Below are positions 11,739 to 23,200 of a DNA stretch of 64,000 nucleotides, in pieces. The position numbers and the translations under genes were made by a program. Under the pieces are notes generated by a model that searched no databases, was not told the DNA's origin, and saw only the letters and a program-made list of their open reading frames with translations. Source of the stretch: Anisakis pegreffii (lineage: Eukaryota; Nematoda; Chromadorea; Rhabditida; Anisakidae); NCBI GenBank assembly GCA_035041965.1, contig JAPYMA010000673.1, positions 62,001 through 126,000 of the forward strand, written 5' to 3'. Within the stretch, counting starts at the first letter, position 1. Every line of letters begins with the position of its first letter.

Positions 11739-14700
11739 ATGATTGCTGAAAATCAGCAATTAACAATTGAAGATATTGGTGCGGGTTTATTTCTCATTTT
11801 CTACGGGTTGATTGGTATTATTGTGTACTTGATTGTTTGCTTAGCGATGTGTCAAATGTGTGCTGAAATTGTTGGTTTTCGATTTTTGATCAGTCAAGCG
11901 ATCACCGATATGCTTCTCATGATTCAGGTAAAATACTTTCATGAATTACATTCAATTCGCATGTTCACGCCACTTTATTCCATTTTAATGATTAATTATT
12001 GACCCATAAGAATCACGGAAATCTGAATAACTCAATGAATTTTTGAAAAAAAAAATCAACGAAATTTCAAGTTTTCTATTGTTGTTGCTGCTGTTGATCG
12101 CAAGGCTGCGTTCAAGAGCATTTCGTGATACAATATGAAATTTGTTGAATTGAACAATCTCAACTCAGCAAATACTCCGAATGAAACATGCAAGCGTTCG
12201 TGCAATCAGCAACACGCACATAAAAGTGCTATTCAGTCTCACCGCACTGCGAACGCTTATAATGGCCATTCAAATGGCAATAATGCAATATCTCGTTGAT
12301 GTTCTCATAGTTATTATGTCAGCAGAATGCACTCATCAGTTGCATGTGACGCATTCACCGGAAACATGAAATTCTGTCATGCACATTGCTCATAAGGAGA
12401 TGTTAGTTTGGGAGAGAGAGAGTTATGGGATGGTTTACATCAAGAAAAGAAATGGTTTACGAACACACCTCTCGATTATCCCTTCAAATCGCGGTTTTTG
12501 CACGGAAATGGGGATTTGTAATCGAGAAGAATTCGTCTAAGAACAAACTATTGATCAAATGAATCAGATGAAATGTGATTTCAGTTTGGTATTTGGCCAG
12601 GCATAGTGATACTGAGTAAAGATGAGTATCTACCGGAAAACTACCGATGGCATTTGCATATCTACCTGGATTTTATGTGGTGGGCAATGGTTTACCACTA
12701 TCCGATGGTGGCGTGGTCGCGATTGGCCGCTATCGAATGGCCGAATTGGTTCAGATGCCTTTCACATGCGACGTGCACAGCGATTTGCTGTATACCTTGG
12801 TGCATTGCCCTGATACAGAGTGTTATTGAACATCAGGTACGGACAGGTTTCGAAGAGATTTCGCATCGCTGCTCTTGTTCGATATCGATACATTCGATTC
12901 TGATAACGATTGATCAAAAAGTCAGCCTCATTAATCCTAATACTGATCAGATCCGATTCTGTGGATTTTCCAGAACTGGATACTTGAAAATTTAACTGCA
13001 CAATAGCGAGCGAGAATACATCCAGCGCGATCCTTCCGATTGCCTTGATCAACTTTCAGCTAATTCCTAATTGTAGGCAAACTTTTCAGTCCTAAAGTGG
13101 GATCGAAATATCAAATTTTTGTGATCATGAGTGGGAGCCACGATTGAAAAAGTTGCAATATGAGAGATCAAATGAAGAAGATTTCAGTTTGATTGGTTTA
13201 AACCGTTGTATTATGATTCGGATTTGTATGGGCTGACAACGGATTGGCAAGAGTATAATGCGAGTGGAACGGGACGATTATATTCGTTTTGCAATGTGCT
13301 TTCGATGATTCTGCCGTTCCCGTTCTATACGATTGCGTTTTGTTCGATTATACGACGCAATAAACGCCACTCGAAATCGTCCGTGACCAGTGAGAAACTA
13401 TCGGTGACCAAGAATAAATATCGACGAAAAGACTCATTGAGCGCCATCAATGTTCTCATCCAGAAACAACTCACTATTGAAACTCGACTCATCATACCAT
13501 GTCTTATCAACACTATTTTCTTCGTCTTTGGACAGGTTCGTTCCTTTACTGTTTTGTTTACTGTTTTTCGTTTTAGACTGCTTACATCACATCGATCTAA
13601 ATTTGAGTGTTTTAAAATACAAATGCTTGGAAGCCTGAAATTGCAGAAAGGATCCAGTCTTAGATAGCAGTGTTTATGATTGACACTTTGGTAGATCAAG
13701 TTTAGAAATATGAATCCAAGTTGAACTTCACTTCAGTAATATTTTTGGTAATCATTATGGTTTTCGTCACATTTCATCAGGAGCTAAAAATAATAAATAA
13801 TTTCAATGAATTTGATGTTACAATTGCGCGGATAGCAAAACTTTCAAATAATGCGGCCACCATCGTAATTGATTTATGGAATTCGAAAAATTTTGATTTG
13901 TTGTTGTTAGAGATCTTATCGAAGAGTGCGATTTATTGGTTCGTTGAGGAATCTAAATGACGGATCATTAAACGAATAAAAAATTGCAGATATTCGTCAC
14001 ATTATGTGCGCGTTACTCGGGTAAGTGGATAACGTGGTCTCTGGTTGTCGTGTTCGCATCGAACTCTTTCATAAACCCAATCATTTATTTGACATTCAGC
14101 AGCGCTATACGAAACCGTTTGCATACGTTCTTCCGCAAACAATCTGAATCACAAAACGTCTATCGAACTTATGATTATAGGTTTGTTCATTTATTCTTTT
14201 GCAATATTCATTCATTTGAGCAGCGATCAAAACACAATAGTTTATCACGAGTTCAATTTATCACAAACATCGATACATTTTGCCTTCCGTAGGGTTTCTT
14301 CTTCCCCACACGGCTAGCGATGTTTTGACGGAGGAACTGGTCCAATTTCACGGGAACTTAATCGCGATCATTTGTTTAGACATCAAGTATGTTTAGATGA
14401 CTGCACTCCCATCTTGCTCAATGATTTTTGAAGCGAAGGAGCTCGGAACGGCATCCGGTCAATCTGCCTAAAGACATTTAGCCTAATGACATTATGCCTA
14501 ACGGACAGTTTGCCCAAGGAACAGTTTACCTATTAGGCGAAATATCCATTAAAAAACCGTAAGTTAGGCAAGACGTCTGTTCGGCAAACTGTCCGTTAGG
14601 TAATGTGTCTGTAGGCAAACTGTCGTTAGACCAAATGTCTTTAGACAGATTGGCTGGTCACAGCTCAGAACATACCAAAAACAGCCCAAAAAAACTTCAG

Positions 14701-15080
14701 TCTATCGTCGTTTTTGCTGCCATTACTACAGTTCACTCCAAACTTATCTTATTTTCTACAGTTCTGAACAATTGAATTTCAGTTGAATGTTTCGCAAAAA
14801 CATTGAAAAGAGTCCAAACGAATGCATACTGAATGAAATCTTTTCCGCTTCAATTTACGATCAAACATAATGAAGTAATCGATTATTGAGTGACATTATT
14901 ATTATGATTGATTGTCATTATTAATAACGAATTCACAAATATTAATGAGAATTGTTTCTATTCAGGCCAAGTGTGACTATGTCAAATCATCATCAAAACC
15001 GATACTCATCATTGGCAGTGACCAGGAATGAGCCACTTTCACAGTCATTCACCAATATATCCACCAACGATAACGGATAA
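11739..15080 (+). CDS. Seven-transmembrane serpentine receptor (Srx-like / rhodopsin-fold chemoreceptor)
   Basis: A predicted plasma-membrane G-protein-coupled receptor of the nematode serpentine type, probably chemosensory. Exons: 11739-11927, 12585-12836, 13188-13535, 13990-14180 and 14966-15080. The first three introns are phase 0 and the last is phase 2; together they encode 364 residues. Hydrophobic segments fall at about residues 14-40, 46-73, 86-108, 122-144, 178-203, 248-275 and 276-300. TM2 has the ISQAITDMLL pattern of Srx-like receptors. The end of TM3 has WSRLAAIEWP in place of DRY. TM7 carries NSFINPIIY (NPxxY at about 292-296). An NAS glycosylation site precedes TM5, and the third intracellular loop is basic and Ser-rich. 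The short tail is Ser/Asn-rich. The start is the first ATG ahead of TM1, and no better upstream exon is visible. Overlapping AATAAA signals lie at 15660-15669. The fold is clear; assignment to Srx rather than a peptide receptor is inference. Confidence 0.82.
14457..14659. mobile_element. Fold-back (MITE-like) element made of ~16-bp GCCTAA units
   Basis: About 200 bp folding on itself. The left end (GTCAATCTGCCTAAAGACAT, from 14458) matches the reverse complement of the right end (14637-14655, GCCAATCTGTCTAAAGACAT) with few mismatches. Each arm is itself a run of ~16-bp units such as GCCTAATGACATTAT and GCCTAACGGACAGTTT. The centre holds an A-rich loop. There is no ORF. It sits inside the last intron of the receptor gene. 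Confidence 0.75.
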
Positions 15081-17254
15081 TTCGTAACATTCAATTTGCT
15101 ATTGAAGTGCACCATAAGCCATCTCCAACGCTACAATTCACGTTTTAACTGGAATAATTTTGATGAAATTAACCACAATAATTTATCCAAGCACTGCATT
15201 ATATCCTCACGATCGACTGCCCTACCTTCCAGTTATCGCAAAACCCTTTCAGTCTCCAGCTAACGTTCGTGTTGAGTTTTGCGACCGCTTCTTTAGCACA
15301 TCTAACATGAAGATGATCTAGTAAGCGTGTAACGATTCGATCCGATCAAAGCCTGAGGCAGCAAGATCTGCTTTGGCTTGTATCTAATCATTTATGCATG
15401 TTCGAATTTTGTTCAGTTCATTCAATCGTGCAATAGTTATTGGGTAATGAAAGTATAAAATGCTCATGAAAGTATCATAGAATATTGCTGATCAACAAAT
15501 TATTCGATAGCAATTTTCAGAATCTCATGTAAATCAACCTCATGTCACTTTTTCAATTGTTTTTTAACGAAGTTGTTCGTTCGACCATAATTCCGTGTTA
15601 ATTTATTACCAATATCGTTATTGTTCATCACTATTTGATATATATTTTATCACTGATGTAATAAATAAAAACTTCTATCACTTTCACTTCATCACAGTTA
15701 ATCAATTCGATAAATTCAAAGCAACTGATGCACCATTCGATTGTAACAATCAAAAACAATAAACATTTTACTCAACAATAATACGAAGTTATCAGCAGAG
15801 AACCATTGAGTGCATTCACAAATTCATCGCTGAGTCGCCTTCAAAACAATTCAGTGTATTAGCAATTAGCATTTTTCTCTCTAAAACATGGAAACAAATT
15901 TGAAACAGTAATAAATTTCTATTTTCACGATCAGTCAAACTTGAAACATTTCCCAAAGTCACTACCAAGCGATTTCGAAGATTCATATCACAATGAATGA
16001 ATAAAAACAGTGAATTGGAATGTTTCATTACCAAATCCTTTTAATATGTTGGTATCGCAACTTCATCGTCACAAGGAACAAATGATTTTCTCACAATCAG
16101 ATTAGCCCTGATGTTTTTACAGTATATCGACAAATGATCCATTCTGAGTGTGTAAGTGATCCATCCTTTTAGCTTGGATAATGCTAGCGGCTAATCTTTC
16201 CATTATGCCAGTAATACTGAGTCCAAGTTCAGTTGAATGACGATTATATGTGCTGCATATGGCTTGAATGAAAAGGATTTATCCTTGTGAGAATTTAGTA
16301 AGGCTGCAGAGAATCTATTTATGCAACATAGTGATGAGGATATTTTAATAGTACGGTCGAAAATAGTTTTTAAGCTCTCGATGAAATTTTAGCTGCTGGT
16401 TAATGCCGTTCCAGCTTCTAAATAGCTTCAAATATTAAGCCTATCTGAGGAAATGATCGAAATAAAATTCATGTTTATCAGATATTATTGATAGACATGA
16501 TGTTTTCGTGTGTACCAATCGTAAGACTCTCTACAAAATGTGAATAATTAAACAAACATATGCATTCTTAATGTGTAAGCAATGCAATAATTCGAACTGG
16601 ATGTGATATTGGACCTCTAATGAACTGCGTATGATAACATTAATCCATGACAAAACTCTTACATTGAGTGTAAGTAATGTTTTTTGATGGATGTTCGACT
16701 GCAACTACTGATTACTTAAAATGTCCAGCTGTTCGCAGGATTATGCGCAACGCCCTCACTATGAAGTGGCGTTGAGAGAAATCGCCCATTAAACATATGA
16801 TGATGAGTAAAACATTGCATTTGATCTCCTCCATCGTGGCAGTTTGATCTGGCGGATTTTTGAGAATCTTTTTATGATTTTTCCGGTTTTTCCGGAAAAC
16901 TGAACCTGGGTTCCCCTAGTCCTCCACATATACGTTCATTTGGGAGGCATCAAGTTGGACAAATTAGCCGAAAGCGTTCGTGTTGAACTGAATATTTGTT
17001 GATTACGCAGTCTGTGAATGGAATTTCGGATATGGAAATTGCGGAATCGTTTTTTTTTCTGAACGTTCGATTGTAGATATTGTTGTCGGATAGGTTACCG
17101 GTCTGTCTTTTAGAGTGTCGCAGTCACATAACACAGTTATTGTTGTTGATGCCGATTTACACTGGTGTGCTTTCAGTGAAATTCTGTCGACCGGAAGCAA
17201 TTTTGTGAAGAGTGATTCAAGAAGAAGTGCACCAATCAATTCTAAATCGTCAGA
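15081..17254. other. Intergenic region between receptor and ego-2-like gene
   Basis: Holds the 3' flank of the receptor gene, with overlapping poly(A) signals at 15660-15669, and the 5' flank of the BRO1 gene. A 12-bp palindrome TTTTCCGGAAAA lies near 16891-16902. No exon is recognised. A CAG at 17251-17253, one base before the ATG at 17255, could be a spliced-leader acceptor but has a weak pyrimidine tract. Confidence 0.55.
15660..15669 (+). terminator. Polyadenylation signals of the receptor gene
   Basis: Two overlapping AATAAA hexamers (15660-15665 and 15664-15669) about 580 nt downstream of the stop codon. They are the first on the sense strand that I noticed. Confidence 0.45.
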
Positions 17255-20200
17255 ATGGAGGGTATGCCAAGACTGCCGATGCTCGCTCCTGATTTCAAGT
17301 TCCCGTCCTCTTGTCTTCCTGCAGAATTCTCCACAAAAATCAAAGAGGTTCGATTTTTCACACGCGTTTTCCTTGTTCAATATAACCGGAAACTTGACAT
17401 GTCTTAGGTGAAAACATTCAAATCTGATTAACATTGGCAGATCTATCATGATGCGATGAGAACAGTGATGATTTAGACGATAATTTTATGGTATAAAGTG
17501 GTTATCATTGATGACATATTGTTTATTTGTAACCATTAGTCATCTCCTTTCGAGGAAATCACGTTGAATAATTAATATCAGGGATCCTAATAAATCACCG
17601 AGATTGTTCAAAAGTGATCCAACTCGTTTTCAGTATATTCTAATGCACTATCAAGATGATCCATCAAAGTATGACACAGCCATCAGTGAGATTATGTCTT
17701 TAAGAGCGGTAATTTTCCATTTATTTCATTTGACTTCTCATAGACTCAAATCTTCCTTTTAATTTTGCTGTGATGAATCTCTAAATCTGTATAGAAAAAG
17801 TATATGCAACACCAAATGCAGTGATGTTAATGACGGTGTTAAACTGGAGATTAATTACGAACTAATATCATAGCAATTCGCGAGACTAGTACCGGACGTA
17901 GAGACTGTGTGTCAAATGAAACGTTACTATGCGCAGCTCACAATGATGAAAAGTCGTTTCCCAATGGAAGATGGTGACCCGATCAAAATTCCATTCACAT
18001 GGTACTTATGCACTAGTTTTTAGTTATTATAATCTAGTTATCATGATAATATCATTGATGTTGTTCAACAGATGCTAAATTTATAACATCCCAAATATCA
18101 ATTCGAATAACTGCTCTCTTAGTTAATATAATAAGCTGATTGCAGGATGGATAAAGCGATGGATATGCCGAGTTCAACGTCATTCGAAGATGTCAATTTT
18201 GAATTGATATCTGTAATGTTCAATATTGGTGCCATTCATGCCAGTATTGCTGCGAATGAAACACGATCCGATCTTGATGTGAGTTGAAATATCCGTCCAT
18301 TAGAGGAATTATTCAGTAGTTTTAGTGATGGTAATGAGATGAAGGTAGTAGTTGAAGACAACGTTGAACTTGATATTGCTATCAAATGATAGCTTATATT
18401 GATGTTAACCTCTTGTATTTTAAGTCAATCAAGAACGCGTTTACGCATTTTCAATGTGCGGCATATCCATTTCAACAAATCCGTGATCATATGAGTGCAT
18501 CGAAATATTCATCGATTGATTTCGAACCGACATTGCTAACGTGGTATTTGAATGTTTCATTGGTTAGTTTCATTATTTTTTAGAAATTATTTTGCGGTAT
18601 CGAATTTTGTTTCAGTTTGAGTTGTGTACGAAATGTTTGTGTTGTGATATTGAATGTCGCTTTCAATGATGATATTGATAGCATTATTTTCGAACGAGTT
18701 TAGGCACAAGCACAAGAATGTATATTGGAGAAGAGTCTGATAGATCATCGTAAAAATACAGTGATTGCAAAAATAGCGATGTATTTGCGAGATATCTATA
18801 TCAGTTGTCGTGAACATTTGGAGAGTTCTGGTCTAAGTGATGTGATTTCTTCATCGAAATATAAGGTAATATAAGGCGTTGCTTTCTTTTCGTGCTTTAT
18901 TATTATACCTCTTGTAAGGTATTGATTGAGTGGTTATTATTATTGAGTTGTCCATCAGCAGTTTAAGTGATTTGCAAGGAATGATAAGTATGGAATAGCA
19001 TTTTGAAAGTTTGACCTGTTAATGAAAATTTGAATTGGAATTGTGAGAATAATCATTTCGAATGATACAGTTTCACTGATGTGCGAATCTATCGCGTTTT
19101 TTGGAAGATTTAAAGTGGAGAAAACTCAAAATAGTTATTGTTTTGTTGTTGTGTTTGAAATTCGCTGATGTCTAAGGAATGGCTCCGAACTTGTGAAGTA
19201 AAATCAGAGTTGTATGGTGCGATTGCGATGGTTCACTTAGGAGAGCAAGCAGATTCTGAGAAGAAAATGGGAGAAAGGTAATTATCATTGCATGATGGCT
19301 CATCTTTTATCCTAGCTGGAATGCGTGCACGAATCGAATTTGCATTATTCTTGTATTTGTTAATTCATCGTGTGTTTATTAAGCCATAAATTCAGACTGG
19401 CATACTATCAAATAGCATTGGAACATATGAAAGCAGCAATAAGATACGTAGGAAAAGACCGACGAGAAAGTTTACATCAAGCTGTTCAATTCGCAAACGA
19501 TGTCGTAGTGGCGAAGTTAGTCGAATCTCGGATTTATTTTGCATTCGATCGAGATTGATCTCTGAATGGTTGGACCTTAATGAAGTATCACAGATTGCAT
19601 TCTCTTATGAGTTTTAGAGAAACGAATGCGAAAAAAGAAAACGATTTTATATATCACGATCGGATTCCGAGACGTGACGAGCTGAAGATACCTGAGGTAG
19701 TGTTATTATTGTTTTTGTTTTTTATAATTACTATTGTTATTATTGTTTGTTAATGTAATTGTTCTAACGCAAAATTCAGGGTGTAGCGATGGTGAAACCA
19801 ATTGGATTCGAGGCGACCGATCGTTCGGTGGCGGGTGATGATCTCTTCTCAGCACTGCTGCCGATGAACGTTCTCAAATCAGTGTCGTTGTATAGCGAAG
19901 AGAAAGCAAAATACAAGAGGGACGTTCTCGAGCGAATTGAGCTGAAGGATAAAGAGCTGAACGATTATTTGCTATCGTTACAATTGGATGAAATCAATCT
20001 GGATAAGTCGGTGGATGAACTGAAACTACCGGAAATGCTGCTGGAACGGAGTGCTGCGTTCAACGCCCAACCAGACGCTTTTCCGGACCTACTTGACAAA
20101 CTACAACGTAAGCTTTCGTCTGCAATAAGGCTTCGTAACGGATTGTCAAAATGTCTGCGTGATGAGTCGTTGGTTTTGTGCGGATGGATCATCAGTTCTT

Positions 20201-23200
20201 ATGTGGAAAACAGATGGTAGATAATAATGGAAGAGAGAATGTTACGTGAGCAGTGTTTTTGTAATGATTAGGTGATGTTAAAAGGTTGAATAAAATTTGT
20301 TTAGGTGTCGGACGTTGTGCAATTGAAGCAGATCACAAATTGGATGATCTTCATAATCGTTTGAAAGCGATCGAATCGCCAGATCTAAGAAGCGATGCTG
20401 GTTTCAAAGCAATCGAAAAGGAATTGGAACGTATCAGTGATCACCACATGAAGGCAAGAACCAATAACACACAGCTGCAACGAGCGATTGCTGCGCATTC
20501 GGAGAATTTGCGTGTTCTGGCGATGCCTTTAAGTGAACTCAATAGACGCATATCAGGACCAGTTGTGAAACCATGTTGGTTATGTATTTTTTTGTAAAAC
20601 GACGATGATTTTGTTCACTTATTTGATTGGATTTTTGGTTTTGAAGTTTTCAATTTCTCGTTGTGAATGTTATGGCACGTAGAGCAAATCGAAATTGCTT
20701 TATTTCTTGAGAAGATTGTTTGATTGATCGAGTTGATCGGATATTCGTTCACGAATTGGAGTGAGTTAAAGTTATAAAATTTCAGCAGAAACTGCAGAAG
20801 GTGCGCAACTGAAACGGATGTTGGATAAGACAGAAGAAATGCGAAAGCAACGTAAACATTTGATTGACACGTTAAGTCAAGATCTGGATCATGACGATAT
20901 CACTACGAAGTGTCTTGCCCAAAAGGATACCGACAACTCGGTCAGGCATACTTTGTTTTTCGACTTCTTGTTTGTTTGTCGGATTGGAATTGAAATTGTT
21001 TTAGATGCTGCGAAGACTTTTTGAAGTTTTTGAAATATTGATTTTGTATTTGATTACGATTAAGTGGAAGCGTGTGCGATTATAAAACAGTTTATCGTGA
21101 TGATATATTGATAAGTAATGATGTTGATGATGGTAACAGTGGCGATAATGAATATTGTTCGTTGAAATTTTAGGATTTGTATAGTAAAGAGTTGAAGAAG
21201 CACGATGAAGTGGTGCACTTAATCGATATGAATTTGACGGCACAAACGAAAATACTGGCCGCATTGACAGAGGCAAATGCAAGTTTTGCGGATTGTCGAA
21301 GACAAGTTATGGAGTTGAATCAGAGGTATTGTGACTGAAACTATTAGTAGTTATTATACGGTGTGATTGTTTACTGGAGTGATTGGTAGAGTTAAAGTTG
21401 TTGGATTGATTAGATGAACTGGAATTGAGGAAGATTTGATATTTGTTGTTGGAGAGAACATATGAAGTTCTGAGGTATTCTGTGGATTTTAGTCGTGCAG
21501 ATCAAATCCTTGCCCTGACGGCAGCATACGATGTGTACACGGACGTTTTGCAAAAAGCAGACGAAGGTTTGAAATTCTACTCAACATTGTTCTCGTTGGT
21601 GAGGACGTTGGACGAGGCGATTGAGGGCATCGAAACCGTTTGTACGTTTTCTTTTTATTTATATTGTTTGCTTGTAAAATGACTGACATATTGAAAGTGT
21701 GAAGGTGAATGGAATATTATTGGGAATACTGGTGACGATGATAATGATGATAGTAATATTGTTTTATTGATTTGTTTTTTGTTTTGTGATTGTATGTAAT
21801 TGTTTGAATGAATGGTTTGTAGATGAAGATGAAAGGAAGGCAAAAGAAAAGGAGAAACTGAAACGAGACCAACACGCGAATGAGTTGAAGATGGCCAAAG
21901 AGGCGAGAGAGTCGATGGAACAGTTCGGTTCATTGCGCATCTCAGCAGGTACACATCCAGAAGGATCTGTTTCCAAGACTACCGATTTTTCACCGATTTC
22001 GGGTTAGTGTATTTGTTTAGAACGTTTTTAGACAACATATTCAAGTAAGATCTGAAATATAACTGAAAAGTTTAAGTGACGTTTAGTAGGTGTACTTGGT
22101 GGATGTGTGCATATTCATGTGCACGCTTTTAGAGGATCGTTCAAGTGGTACTGGAGGTGGAGGAGCTCGTTTAAAAGATTATCTAACGTATTATCGAACG
22201 AAAATAGCAACCGGAGGTACTGCACCGGCAGTATCAGCGCGACCGTTACAACCACCCGTGCTACCTCCTTCCATGCAGCCACAAGCACAGATCGGTGCTT
22301 ATATTCCTCGTGATGGTTCAGGTGCTGGTTTAGGCCCAATCCCGCCTGTTCCAACTTCTTCGTACGGTCAAGGCATGTTAAATTATCATTTTATTTGGAA
22401 TTTATGCGATTACGCAGTTATAATATCGAAGACATTCAACTTCATTACGGTGGAAAATTTTAGTTTAAGAATTCAATAGATTAGATTAAGAATTAGAAAA
22501 TCATCAAGAATTCATTAGCACATTAATTAAGCTGTTCGTGTTGTTATCGTTCAAGACTGATGAGTGGTCATCACATTTCAGTTTCAACATATCAGCAGCC
22601 CATTGGCAACACGTTGCTTCCAGTACCTAACCTCGCGATGCCTGGACACAATAATCCACTGTCGGTCACACCGAATCCTTTATCACCAGCCGTTTCGAGA
22701 GGCGCCCTTCCACCAGCGAGTGGAATCTCGCCGATGCAGTTTACCCAACAACAACCGTCGCCACAGATTCCATCATCTCAGTCAACTTTTCAACCGATCA
22801 GTTCTGGTGTTCAGCCATCGATACAATCGCTCACTCCTTTACCAAACATTGCTCAGTATCAATCGTCGAATATGCCTTCGCTTAATACCAATCCATCTAA
22901 CCAAATGATGCAGTCGGGAGCTTCAAGAGTTATGGATTGCACCCATGGACAGACACAACAGCCACTGAGTAACTATTCTGTACCGTACGGTGCTCAAACA
23001 TCTCCGTCGAATCAGTCACAACCAATTCCTCCGCAAACACCATATCAACCGATTCCTTTACCAACTCAACAGCAACAGCCAAACGTCTCACTGACATCTC
23101 ATAACTTCCCAACTCAGAATGCTGGCATTTCAATGTATCCGTATCATAATCAACAACCACAACATCAAAACGCTTTCGATCCTATGCACCACCAGCAGCA

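Noticed and set aside
12837..12995. In-frame extension of receptor exon 2
   Set aside because: A GT donor at 12837 and phase-correct splicing to 13188 rejoin the receptor frame. The extension lacks a transmembrane continuation and ends in a stop.
13325..13699. 124-codon minus-strand ORF
   Set aside because: Shadow of receptor exon 3 on the opposite strand.
17003..17449. 148-codon minus-strand ORF
   Set aside because: It is antisense to the first exon of the ego-2-like gene and its flanks, shows no family resemblance and has no splice partners.
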